This document shows, in pieces, positions 32,082-40,832 of a stretch of DNA of 64,000 nucleotides; within the stretch, counting starts at the first letter, position 1; the number at the start of each line of letters is the position of its first letter. This DNA comes from Photorhabdus heterorhabditis (GTDB lineage: Bacteria > Pseudomonadota > Gammaproteobacteria > Enterobacterales > Enterobacteriaceae). The stretch spans positions 154,708 through 218,707 of the forward strand of contig NZ_RCWA01000003.1 of NCBI RefSeq assembly GCF_018448905.1, given 5' to 3'. A program made the position numbers and the translations under genes. The notes beneath the pieces were generated by a model. It saw only the letters and a program-made list of their open reading frames with translations. It was not told where the DNA came from and ran no database searches.

Positions 32082-32116
32082 AAAAAAGGAGCATCTTAAT
32101 AATGCTCCTTTTTCTT
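32082..32116. terminator. Bidirectional terminator between yciA and tonB
   Basis: The stem AAAAAAGGAGCAT / ATGCTCCTTTTT with a short loop has T runs on both strands. Confidence 0.85.
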
Positions 32117-32125
32117 TTCCAATAA

Positions 32126-32815
32126 TCAGGATTGAGTTATACCAGTAATTCTAAATTCTACTGTTGTAATATAGCCAACAGCGGGTATTTTTTCATAGCG
32201 CCATTTTCTCATCGCTTTTTTTACTTCCCTGTCAAAAACATTCGGTGGATTGGCACCAATCACTTCTATATTTTTTACCCTGCCGTCTTCATCAATATCA
32301 TATTTGACTTTAACATAACCTTCGGTCCCCAATGCTGAAGCTCTTGATGGGTAAATAGGCAAAGATTTACTTAATGCTTTTGGGCCTCTCTGCGGCTTAA
32401 TCACCGTATCATTCCAACTATTATCGACACGGTCAGCCTGTGTATTCTGGTTGAACAATGGTTTTTCCGATTGATCTGCTTTCTTCTCAACGGGTTCAGA
32501 TTGCTTTTTAACAACCTTTTTCTTCACTTCTGGCTTCGGTTTTTTCACCTCTGGTTTTAGGATCACCGGCTCTGGAACAGGTTCAGGTTCTGGTGGTTCC
32601 TCTGGTTCTGATACAGGTTCCGGTGCAGCAGGTTCTGATACAGAAACTTCTTCAGCAGCTAACTGAATCATAGCTACAGACATAGGTGCAACATCAGGCT
32701 GTCTTTCCGGTATCACAGTACCAAAAAGTGCGGCAGCAACAGAGATATGTAAACAAACTGATAAAAATACTGGCCAACGTATCCAGCGCATAAGAAAGTT
32801 CTTTATTAGCAGCAT
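32126..32815 (-). CDS. tonB: TonB energy-transducing protein
   Basis: TonB couples the proton motive force, through ExbB/ExbD, to outer-membrane receptors for iron chelates and B12. The start at 32815 (MLLIKNFLMRWIRWPVFLSVCLH) has a GAGG site upstream; the frame is open to 32860. The single N-terminal membrane helix contains the SxxxH motif (SVCLHISVAAALF). A Glu-Pro/Lys-Pro-rich spacer follows (about residues 65-125). The C-terminal domain includes YPSRASALGTEGYVKVKYDID and MRKWRYEKIP. Confidence 0.96.
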   Translation of the reverse strand: MLLIKNFLMRWIRWPVFLSVCLHISVAAALFGTVIPERQPDVAPMSVAMIQLAAEEVSVSEPAAPEPVSEPEEPPEPEPVPEPVILKPEVKKPKPEVKKKVVKKQSEPVEKKADQSEKPLFNQNTQADRVDNSWNDTVIKPQRGPKALSKSLPIYPSRASALGTEGYVKVKYDIDEDGRVKNIEVIGANPPNVFDREVKKAMRKWRYEKIPAVGYITTVEFRITGITQS

Positions 32816-32848
32816 AATAGTCAATCCTCGAATAACTGCTATTTTAAA

Positions 32849-32880
32849 TGCAAATAGCAATCATATTCAATAAAGATTGT
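32849..32880. promoter_or_regulatory. Candidate Fur box upstream of tonB
   Basis: GCAAATAGCAATCATATTC matches 12 of 19 positions of the Fur consensus GATAATGATAATCATTATC, about 35 bp upstream of the tonB start. tonB is Fur-regulated in E. coli. The match is only moderate. Confidence 0.4.
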
Positions 32881-32916
32881 AGATGAGCGTGAATATAAGG
32901 CCAAAAATACTATTTT

Positions 32917-33099
32917 TTAATGCATCCATTCACCATACTGAACGAATAATAAAGCACGACGTTGTTTATAACCATTTAATTTACGTAGTGAATAAATTCG
33001 CAAATTACGTCTTGATTGCCCCACCAGCCACCGGCGACGATGGTGGGAACTCTGGCGTAACATCCGCCACCTCCCTACTTCATTCCTGCTATGTCTCAT
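32917..33099 (-). CDS. yciY: Small basic protein YciY
   Basis: 60 aa, very rich in Arg. RHSRNEVGRWRMLRQSS, RRWLVGQSRRNLRIYSLRK and the tail KQRRALLFVQY align along the whole length with E. coli YciY (57 aa; KRSRTEVGRWRMQRQAS, LEGQSRRNMRIHSIRK). Function is unknown. An AGGGG site precedes the ATG. It lies between tonB and clsA, the E. coli neighbourhood, although yciI, which E. coli has there, is absent. Confidence 0.85.
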   Translation of the reverse strand: MRHSRNEVGRWRMLRQSSHHRRRWLVGQSRRNLRIYSLRKLNGYKQRRALLFVQYGEWMH

Positions 33100-33130
33100 A
33101 AAATACCCCTGTAAAAATAATCCCGCTCAT

Positions 33131-33240
33131 TATATACCCAATAGATTTCAAGATGCATCGCGACGGCAAAGGAGCAAATCCCCGGGAGCATAGCAAAGAG
33201 TTCAGCCAACAAAGAGGCAACTTGAAAGATAACAGGTATA
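33131..33240. repeat. ERIC repeat
   Basis: It runs from TATATACCCAATAGATTTC to CAACTTGAAAGATAACAGGTATA, with part of the central hairpin (CCCCGGGAGCATAG) but not its partner arm. About 110 bp. Confidence 0.88.
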
Positions 33241-33451
33241 AGCCTTTAAAAATGATATCCAAGACGTATCTGGATAGTACTTTTTATATCAATAATGCGA
33301 AATGACTAATATCAAGTATGATGCTTGCAGTATATTTGCGGATTTTTTGGTAAATTCATCAGATTAATAGATCGTTTATATCCCGTGCCTCTGGGAAAAC
33401 GAGTTAAACGCCACCAAAGATGTCTGAACAAAACAGGATTGATTGCCGAAC

Positions 33452-34912
33452 ATGACAACCTTTTATTCCGTCCTAAGTTGGCTTGCTATTTTCTTCTATT
33501 GGCTGATTATTGCCAGTATTACCTTACGCATTTTGATAAAGCGCCGACCTGTAACTTCCGCTATGACCTGGCTATTGATTATTTATATCCTACCTTTAGT
33601 TGGAATTATTGCTTACCTGTCATTTGGTGAGCTGCATTTGGGGAAACGTAGAGTTGAACAGGCAAAAGCCATGTGGCCATCAACAGTCACATGGCTTGAA
33701 GAATTGCGCAAATCTCGCCATATCTTTGCCACAGAAAACAGTGAAGTAGCAACACCTTTATTCCAGCTTTGCGAGCGGCGACAAGGGCTTGAAGGTGTTA
33801 AAGGTAACAAGATCCAACTGTTGACAACCTATGACACTTCATTAAAAACCATCATCAAAGATATTGATAACGCCAAACACAATATTGAGATGATGTTTTA
33901 TATCTGGCAATCCGGCGGCTTGGTCGAACAAGTCACTGATGCCCTCATGGCCGCGGCACGCCGAGGGGTCAGATGTCGCGTCATGGTAGATTCAGCGGGA
34001 AGTTGGTTATATTGTCGCAGTCAATACCCAGACATCATGCGCCAAGCAGGAATTGAATTTGTTGAAGCTTTGCAGGTTAATATCTTCCGTTTATTTTTAC
34101 GCCGGATGGATCTGCGCCAACACCGCAAAATCATCTTGATTGATGATTATATTTCTTACACTGGCAGCATGAATATGGTCGATCCACGTTTCTTTAAACA
34201 AAATGCCGGTGTTGGGCAGTGGATTGACATCATGGTAAGAATGGAAGGGCCTGTCACCACGACTATGGGGGTTATTTACGCCTGTGACTGGGAAATGGAA
34301 ACGGGTCAGCGTATCTTCCCGCCATCACCAGATAACAACATTATGCCATTTGAACAGGCCAGTGGGCACACGACTCAGATTATTGCATCCGGTCCAGGAT
34401 TCCCTGAAGAGTTGATTCAACAATCTTTAATGACCGCTATTTTCTCTGCCCGTAAGCAATTGATTCTGACTACCCCTTACTTTGTTCCCAGTGATGACCT
34501 CATGAATGCTATTTGTACCGCAGCCTTACGGGGTGTAGACGTCATTATCATCGTTCCCCGTAGAAATAATTTTTTCCTTGTCCGTTGGGCAAGTCGGGCA
34601 TTCTTCTCTGAACTATTAAACGCAGGGGTTAAGATTTACCAATTTGAAGATGGTTTATTACATACCAAAAGCGTTTTGGTTGATGGTCAGCTCAGCATGG
34701 TTGGTTCAGTTAATCTCGATATGCGTAGCCTGTGGCTAAATTTTGAAATTACCGTGGTTATCGATGATGAAAACTTTGGCCATGACCTAACTCTGGTGCA
34801 ATACGATTACATTTCCCGTTCTACATTGTTGGCAGCCAATGAGTGGGAGCAACGACCTCTGTGGCATCGAATTATTGAACGTATTTGTTACTTCTTTAGC
34901 CCGCTACTGTGA
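33452..34912 (+). CDS. clsA: Cardiolipin synthase A
   Basis: ClsA condenses two phosphatidylglycerols into cardiolipin at the inner membrane. The start at 33452 ([17 protein letters not shown]) follows E. coli ClsA and gives 486 aa, the same length. Two N-terminal membrane helices lie at residues 5-60. Two phospholipase-D motifs are present: [19 protein letters not shown] (about 220) and [20 protein letters not shown] (about 400). It ends in the conserved CYFFSPLL. Confidence 0.96.
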   Translation: MTTFYSVLSWLAIFFYWLIIASITLRILIKRRPVTSAMTWLLIIYILPLVGIIAYLSFGELHLGKRRVEQAKAMWPSTVTWLEELRKSRHIFATENSEVATPLFQLCERRQGLEGVKGNKIQLLTTYDTSLKTIIKDIDNAKHNIEMMFYIWQSGGLVEQVTDALMAAARRGVRCRVMVDSAGSWLYCRSQYPDIMRQAGIEFVEALQVNIFRLFLRRMDLRQHRKIILIDDYISYTGSMNMVDPRFFKQNAGVGQWIDIMVRMEGPVTTTMGVIYACDWEMETGQRIFPPSPDNNIMPFEQASGHTTQIIASGPGFPEELIQQSLMTAIFSARKQLILTTPYFVPSDDLMNAICTAALRGVDVIIIVPRRNNFFLVRWASRAFFSELLNAGVKIYQFEDGLLHTKSVLVDGQLSMVGSVNLDMRSLWLNFEITVVIDDENFGHDLTLVQYDYISRSTLLAANEWEQRPLWHRIIERICYFFSPLL

Positions 34913-35024
34913 TCAATCCCCTCGTCTTGTAAAGACGGGGGTACCAATCAATGCGTCATCATGTTTTAATTCCTCCTTCATGACTCACGCATAAATCAAT
35001 ATGGACAACAGGCCCCCGCAAACT

Positions 35025-35354
35025 ATGAATTTAGATCTCAATAACCGAATGACAGAAGACGAAACTCTTGAAAAGGCGTATGACATCTTTCTTGAGCTGG
35101 CCCCATCCAATCTTGATCCTGCTGATATTCTGTTATTTAGCTTACAATTCGAAGTACGTGGCGGTGCCGAACTATTAAATCCTTCTGATGAATGGCTTGA
35201 ACATGTAGATTTCGATCTGAACCCTGACTTCTTTGCCGAAGTCATTATCGGGCTAGCAGAATCTGAAGATACAGAGATTAATGATATTTTTGCCCGTATT
35301 CTTATTTGCCGGGAAAAATCTCACCAAATTTGCCATATTTTGTGGAAAGAATAG
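35025..35354 (+). CDS. yciU: UPF0263 acidic protein YciU
   Basis: A small acidic protein of the YciU/HI1450 family, which has a DNA-mimic-like fold and no firm function. Starting at 35025 ([20 protein letters not shown]) it is 109 aa, the E. coli YciU length; an upstream ATG at 35001 is possible. Neither start has a clear ribosome-binding site. [19 protein letters not shown] and [21 protein letters not shown] are strongly conserved. It lies downstream of clsA on the same strand, as in E. coli. Confidence 0.92.
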   Translation: MNLDLNNRMTEDETLEKAYDIFLELAPSNLDPADILLFSLQFEVRGGAELLNPSDEWLEHVDFDLNPDFFAEVIIGLAESEDTEINDIFARILICREKSHQICHILWKE

Positions 35355-35486
35355 AAAAACAAAGTTAGTCATCTCTATCACGTTGCCCCACCTGCTCCCA
35401 ATACAAAATACCGTTACAGCACAAATTTTACCGGCGAAAAACTTTCTGTATTATGTTTCAAAATAATAAACATTACTCAACAACCA

Positions 35487-35550
35487 CCGACTAAAGTCGG
35501 CTGTCTTTTATACAGAAGTCCTTCACATGATGTGAAGGACTTTTTTTTAA
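35487..35550 (+). terminator. Two hairpins after yciU, the second a strong terminator
   Basis: CCGACT / AGTCGG (35487-35500) followed by TTTT, then GTCCTTCAC / GTGAAGGAC (35518-35540) followed by eight T. The second is a clear intrinsic terminator. It marks the left edge of the accessory segment. Confidence 0.8.
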
Positions 35551-35606
35551 ACTAAATGCTTAGCTCACGATCAGATCCTTAACGGATTTAATTGAGGGTT
35601 TCTGAG

Positions 35607-35768
35607 ATGATAAAAAGTAATAATGAATGGGCTAAAGAACAATTTGGGCACGCTAAACTTGGTGATCCAAGAAGAACGGCTAGGCTCGTTAAAATGGCGT
35701 CAGACTTAGCTCAGCATCCCGGTAAATCGGTAGTAAAATCATCTCCTTCACCAGCCAACAACGGATGA
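35607..35768 (+). pseudogene. N-terminal fragment of a Tn5/IS4-type transposase
   Basis: 53 codons starting NNEWAKEQFGHAKLGDPRRTA and continuing RLVKMASDLAQHPGKSVV. This is the N-terminal DNA-binding segment of Tn5-like transposases (WAxxxFGxAxLGDxRRTxRLV). At about 35745 it runs directly into an unrelated IS110 fragment. The DDE catalytic domain is gone. Confidence 0.75.
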
Positions 35769-36153
35769 CACCGCCCAGCGTCTTATGACCATCCCGGGTG
35801 TTGGTCCAATCACAACTAGCTTACTTTCTTCACAGTTGGGAGATGGCCGACAATATGCCAAAAGTCGTGATTTTGCCGCCTCAACGGGATTAGTCCCCAG
35901 GCAATACAGCACGGGAGGAAAAAATACCCTGCTGGATATCAGCAAACGAGGCAATAAGAACTTGCGCAGATTACTGGTGCAATGTGCATGAGTATTTATA
36001 CAGCGATTGGATCATTATTCAGGAAAACTGGCTGACTGGGTCAGGCAGCAGTTTGAACGAAAACATTCCAATGTAGTGACCTGTGCACTGGCGAATAAAT
36101 TTGCCCGGATAGCTTGGGCAATCACGACACAGCACACGATATTTGACGCCTGA
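35752..36153 (+). pseudogene. C-terminal fragment of an IS110-family transposase with a nonsense codon
   Basis: DDTAQRLMTIPGVGPITTSLL, FAASTGLVPRQYSTGGKNTLL and SKRGNKNLRRLLVQCA form the Transposase_20 domain of IS110 elements. A TGA at 35989-35991 replaces the Arg expected after QCA. The frame then continues FIQRLDHYSGKLADWV and HSNVVTCALANKFARIAWAI to the natural end. The N-terminal DEDD catalytic half is absent. Confidence 0.82.
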
Positions 36154-36234
36154 TTCTGCGTCATTATGAATAAATTTAAACGTTACCCCACTGGTTTTGC
36201 GAAGACTGATAATTGATGACATAAACGGCCTATC

Positions 36235-36655
36235 GGCCTGATGAGAAACCTTCTCAAGCAAAGTGGCAAGGTTTATACCCGGCTAATACCTAACGCGAAG
36301 TCCGATACGTTAATGCCGATAATCACGGCGAAAATCAAGCCTAACAGGCTGATCTACATAGACAATTTTGCCAACTATGATGTGTTAGATGTATCCGATT
36401 TTAAACACTATCGTATCAACCATAGTACAGAGTTTGTAGACGCTAAAAATAATCAAAATCATATCAATGGAATAGAGAATTTTGGAACCAGGCCAAACGT
36501 CATCTGCACAGATTTAATGGCATCCCAAAGGAGCATTTTGAGCTCTTTCTCAAGGAATGTGAATAAAGGTTTAATACACCGGGTGTAAAATACCAATTAC
36601 ATATTCTAAAACAAATAGTTAAAGGAAAAATATAATCGTTATCTAGGACAGCCCC
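36235..36655 (+). pseudogene. IS1595-family transposase remnant with frameshift, nonsense codon and right end
   Basis: GKVYTRLIPNAKSDTLMPII, YDVLDVSDFKHYRINHSTEF and NHINGIENF match the ISXO2/IS1595 DDE domain. A missing T near 36480 shifts the frame; the next frame reads FWNQAKRHLHRFNGIPKEHF and FLKECE, then TAA where Trp is expected. CTAGGACAGCCCC at 36643-36655 looks like the terminal inverted repeat and marks the right end. The N-terminal part is missing. Confidence 0.78.
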
Positions 36656-36865
36656 AAAAACATTATTCACAACTTATATTCTGTAGTGACAAATTGATTC
36701 AAGAAAAGATATTTTCTTTGATTGATCTACATCTAAGACAGCAATGCGCATATATTCCTCCTTTTATTTTTCCAACAGGATATTTCTGCAAAAAAGACAT
36801 ATCCGAAGAAACTCTCATGACTATAGGTGAATATATAACACGGAAGGAAAATTTAAATGATATAT
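36656..36865 (+). pseudogene. C-terminal remnant of an unidentified gene, cut by the IS1595 element
   Basis: One frame stays open from the IS end to a TAA at 36863-36865. It includes KHYSQLIFCSDKLIQEKIFS, CAYIPPFIFPTGYF and EETLMTIGEYITRKENLND. It overlaps the start of the next gene by 9 bp, the overlap typical of coupled operon genes. It is therefore probably the last ~68 residues of the first surviving gene of the cluster. I do not recognise the family. Confidence 0.55.
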
Positions 36866-37831
36866 AAACTTAACGCATCTGTAATAATGAAAAATAATTC
36901 ATTGCTTCTTCATGGCAAGAATTCTTATGAATTAAAAATCCAATAGAAATCAGAGAAAATAATTTCTTTTATAGAGTTTTTAAGCAAAGGAATAGATGAA
37001 GAACATATAAAAAAACTTGTCAGCAAAGATAATTTAATCAAAAAAATTTATAATAAACTAAAAGATACAAAATTGATTATTTCATATTTGGATGATTATA
37101 AAGAAACATCAATGGAAAAAAGCCATGAATTTTTAAATTATCATTTATCCACTGTCGAAGCTCCCTTTAAATTTAAAAAAGACTTACACGCTCTTATTAT
37201 TGGTTGTGGTGGAATTGGATCTCATATTGCTATCTGTCTTGCCACATCAGGTTTTAGTGAAATAACGCTGATAGATTATGACAAAGTTGATATAACTAAT
37301 TTAAACAGACAATTCGCATTTGATAAATACGACATTGGTGAATTCAAGGTAACAGCACTTAAAAACAAACTGAAGAAAATAAATTCAGAATTAAAAACAA
37401 ATATCCATATCAAAAAATTAGACTCAGAAGAATCCCTTGATTTTTTCTCAAAAAAGGTAGATATAATAATTTCAGCCATAGACACCCCTGTTATCATGTC
37501 TTCTATATATACAGCCGAATATGCATTAAAGCACAACATTCCAATTATCTATGGAGCAGTTGGTTATGATATCGTTAGTGCAGGGCCCTTGCTAGACAAC
37601 ACATCATCTATAGAAAATTAGATATCATCAATATCAGAATACAAAAAAATAAAAGCCACTACAATTAAAGGCTCTATCGCTTCAACTAATTCTTTACTTG
37701 CATCAATATTAGCGAATAGCATCATTAGCTATTTCTACCCTTTTGCTCCTGTAGAATTACTCAACAAAAGAAAAGTATTAAATCCTACGAGTTTAGAACT
37801 AATTGGAGAGCAATATTATGACTGTCACTAA
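36857..37831 (+). pseudogene. MccB-like ThiF/E1 adenylating enzyme with two in-frame TAG stops
   Basis: 325 codons in one continuous frame from ATG 36857, interrupted by TAG at 36944 (codon 30) and 37619 (codon 255). The N-terminal 95 codons are small and Lys/Asn-rich, in the position of the peptide-clamp domain of MccB. The adenylation core follows: HALIIGCGGIGSHIAICLAT, ITLIDYDKVDITNLNRQFAF and IIISAIDTPVIM. Compared with MccB of microcin C7 (350 aa; VILGCGGIGNH, LIDNDQIENTNLTRQ), order and spacing agree, but the CxxC zinc cysteines of MccB are missing. MccB attaches AMP to the C-terminus of a heptapeptide; the target here is unknown. Very AT-rich. Its end overlaps the next gene by 14 bp. 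Confidence 0.75.
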
Positions 37832-38927
37832 ACGCGAACTTTTTTCTATCATAATTAATAAATATGTGATAGATTTTCAGGTTGATCTCTGGAACAAATA
37901 TCAGCAATCTAGCTTAAATTCAATTAATTGTGATACTGCTTTGCTAGATAATAAAGGAAAATAATGGAAAGAAAAAGTAAAATTATACTCATTAAAAAAT
38001 AAGAGTAAATATGACCATATCATAAAATTAATCAGCAGTAATATGGTTGAACAAAATGATAGCTTATCACAATTCGAATATTGTGATAACGAATGGACAT
38101 ATAAAAAGACTCTAGTGGCAATAAATAACATTTGTATGAGTAATGAAAATTTATCTTATGCAATGAATTTGTATATTAATGATATTTTGATTGTGAAATG
38201 TGATAATTTTATCGCATCCTCTTCAATTAAATTTCTCGGAACCATTATTATAGCACCCAAGAAACACTGGAAAATAATTGATTATATGGAAAATTTAATT
38301 CATGAAATGTCTCATATTGATCTGTATATCAAACAATTAGTAGATCCATTAGTAATATCAAAAAATTTAATAAAAAGTCCATTTAGGAACTATAATAGGC
38401 CAGTAATAGGTGTATTAATTTTAATGACTGTTCCAATTTTGTTGGTTCCTTATACCAATGAAGTATTACATGCTGGTACAGATACGTTTGCCGCTCTCGA
38501 AGCACTGTATTCAGCTGGCGTTCTGCTTGGTGGCTTCTTCTCGCCTATTTTATGCCGCATAATATCCATGAAGAACACCATTTTTTGCCTGTTGGTAATA
38601 ATGGCATTTTCATTATTTTTCTTATCAAAAAACTCAAACACCTTTTTGGCATATCCTATTTATTTCCTGGTTGGGTTTGGTTTATCCAGCTGGGCGCTAT
38701 CAATTACCCTGGCTCAAATAATGAGTGATCCAGCCTATCAAGGGAGACTACAATCAACGTTCAATGGTCTATCCGGCATAGGCATATTAACCATATACTT
38801 ATTAATGAATTACCAGGGTAAAAATATTGATGTCCAAAACATCTATTTTTGGGAATTCTTACTGGCTATTTTTGCTGCAATATTTGTGATTTTTTTCAGG
38901 AATAAAGAGGCTGTTCATGAAAAATAA
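37818..38927 (+). pseudogene. HExxH peptide-hydroxylase-like domain fused to the C-terminal half of an MFS exporter; one in-frame TAA
   Basis: 370 codons from ATG 37818, with TAA at 37962-37964 (codon 49). Codons 1-190 end with IIIAPKKHWKIIDYMENLIHEMSHIDLYI and LVDPLV. An HExxH motif (HEMSH) followed by a DPL segment is the pattern of the alpha-ketoglutarate HExxH peptide beta-hydroxylase family found in RiPP clusters. From about codon 195 the protein becomes six hydrophobic helices, e.g. VIGVLILMTVPILLVPYTNEV, AGVLLGGFFSPIL and YFLVGFGLSSWALSITLAQI, like the second half of an MFS exporter. An in-frame deletion probably joined two genes. The family call for the HExxH part rests on the motif. 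Confidence 0.68.
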
Positions 38928-40680
38928 GAATCAAACATTCATTACTGCTGAAAATATACATTACCACAGCTCAAAAAACGATCTGTTTAAGGGGTTGTCT
39001 GTATCGTTAAACCAGAATGATAAAGTAGGTCTGATCGGGTTTAATGGCTCTGGCAAATCTACTTTGCTAAAAATTATTTCTAAAAACCTTTCGCCTAATA
39101 GCGGTACAGTAACACATGCCAATAACCTGAAATTCTATATGATTGAGCAACATTTTCCCGATTCTTTATTGGATTTCAGTCTACTAGACGCTACATTATC
39201 CGTGTTGCCTTGTGATGAACGTTATTCCAGTGGCTGGAAAGCTGAAACTGTACTTACTGACATTGGTTTCAGAAGTGAGCATTTTCATATAAAATGTTCA
39301 AACTTGAGTGGTGGACAAAAAACGAAAATTTTGATTGCACGGGCTTTGCTTCTGGAACCAAATACTCTTTTACTAGATGAACCATCCAACCATCTTGATT
39401 TACCCACTATGCTTTGGCTTGAACAATTTTTATCAACCTGGAAAGGGTGCTTAATCACCGTGTCACATGACCGTAGATTGCTAGACAACGTAACAAATTG
39501 CAGCTGGATTATTTCCAATAATACCCTTTATAAATACGGCTATCCATGTAGCAATGCACTAATCGAACACCAAAAACTTGAAGACACCTTACAATTACAA
39601 CATGCCGCTGAAGAGCAAGAGATACGCCGACTTGAATCAAGCGCAAAACAGTTGGCTATATGGGGTAAAAACTATGACAGTAACAGCCTTTCCAGAAAGG
39701 CTCAATCTATGTTTAAAAGAATTGATAAATTAAAAGAGCAACAATGCGAAACGATAGATGACTATCCTTGGTATTTAACATTCCTAGGGAGATCTCTCCC
39801 CGCCAACAAGATTATTGATATAAATAATTTTAATGTCCAACTTAAAAACAGCACATTAAAATTATTCAATATTACTGACTTTACCGCAGCATCAGGTGAT
39901 CGTATTGCCATTCTTGGTGAGAATGGATGTGGGAAATCTACCTTTTTAGAATATGTTTGGCATAATTATGTTACTCTTGCTGATAATACTTCAGAAATCC
40001 AGATCCATCCTAAAGCAATAATGGCCTATTACGATCAGGCGTTAAACAGACTCGATGATAAATATTCATTAATTGATGCTTTAATAATGTACTGTGATTT
40101 TGCTGGCGTATCAGTTGATAATGAAACCTGCAAGAAAGCGTTAATAAAAGCCGGATTCACCTATAACCGTTTATTTTCCAAGATTGAAACATTAAGTGGT
40201 GGCGAAAGAGCTCGTGTCCTATTATTGGGAATATCTCTAATTGATAGTCATATCATTATGCTGGACGAACCAACTAATCATCTCGATTTTATTGGCAAAA
40301 CTGAGCTGGCAGAACAACTTCGAGCATATCGAGGAACTCTCATTTTGGTTTCCCATGATCGTGAGTTTCTGGAAAAAGTGTGTAACCGTTTTTTTGTCAT
40401 CAATAACGGTAAACTTATCGAGTACAACGATTCAAATTCAGCTTACAAAAGTATGTACTCAGACTCGTCTATCAATAATCACTACGAACCCCAAAATTCA
40501 TCAGTTCAGTCTGTGCCAGTTAATGACAAGAACGACGATGAGTTATTAAAACGCCTTTTTGTGCTTGAAGAATTATTGCAAGAAGATAAAAGACGAAAGA
40601 ATAAGCATCAAAAACCGGCTCTTCAAGCTATTTGGCATAAGGAAATCAATGAAATCAATAAATTACTGAATTTGAATTGA
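38917..40680 (+). CDS. ABC-F family ATPase
   Basis: 587 aa with two ABC ATPase domains and no membrane segment, the ABC-F architecture. Domain 1: GFNGSGKS (about 41-48), LSGGQKTKILIARALLLEP, LLLDEPSNHLD. Domain 2: GENGCGKS (about 337), LSGGERARVLLLG, IMLDEPTNHLD. A charged linker lies near 215-270, and a coiled-coil-like Lys/Glu-rich tail at 535-587. ABC-F proteins act on the ribosome, and some give antibiotic resistance by target protection. It is intact, overlaps the preceding broken gene by 11 bp, and is the last gene of the cluster, so self-immunity is a reasonable inference. Confidence 0.88.
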   Translation: MKNKNQTFITAENIHYHSSKNDLFKGLSVSLNQNDKVGLIGFNGSGKSTLLKIISKNLSPNSGTVTHANNLKFYMIEQHFPDSLLDFSLLDATLSVLPCDERYSSGWKAETVLTDIGFRSEHFHIKCSNLSGGQKTKILIARALLLEPNTLLLDEPSNHLDLPTMLWLEQFLSTWKGCLITVSHDRRLLDNVTNCSWIISNNTLYKYGYPCSNALIEHQKLEDTLQLQHAAEEQEIRRLESSAKQLAIWGKNYDSNSLSRKAQSMFKRIDKLKEQQCETIDDYPWYLTFLGRSLPANKIIDINNFNVQLKNSTLKLFNITDFTAASGDRIAILGENGCGKSTFLEYVWHNYVTLADNTSEIQIHPKAIMAYYDQALNRLDDKYSLIDALIMYCDFAGVSVDNETCKKALIKAGFTYNRLFSKIETLSGGERARVLLLGISLIDSHIIMLDEPTNHLDFIGKTELAEQLRAYRGTLILVSHDREFLEKVCNRFFVINNGKLIEYNDSNSAYKSMYSDSSINNHYEPQNSSVQSVPVNDKNDDELLKRLFVLEELLQEDKRRKNKHQKPALQAIWHKEINEINKLLNLN

Positions 40681-40775
40681 TTACGGCTAAACCAGCGAGA
40701 GTTGCTAATCTAGATGTATGCCTGAATCCCAAGCAGAACCAAAAAAACAACTCTCATATTTATGGTTTATAGAGA

Positions 40776-40802
40776 TGCCTCAATGTAAAACCCAGTGAGG
40801 CA
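40776..40802 (-). terminator. Terminator of the opp operon
   Basis: TGCCTCA / TGAGGCA stem just beyond oppF on the minus strand. Confidence 0.55.
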
Positions 40803-40832
40803 CACCATCTAATATGACAACGTCACCAACCA

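Noticed and set aside
36019-36261. Minus-strand 80-aa frame over the IS110/IS1595 junction
   Set aside because: Antisense shadow of the transposase fragments.
36857-37831. TAG recoding (pyrrolysine) in the E1-like gene
   Set aside because: Enterobacteria lack this system, and the neighbouring gene is broken by TAA instead. Point-mutation decay is simpler.
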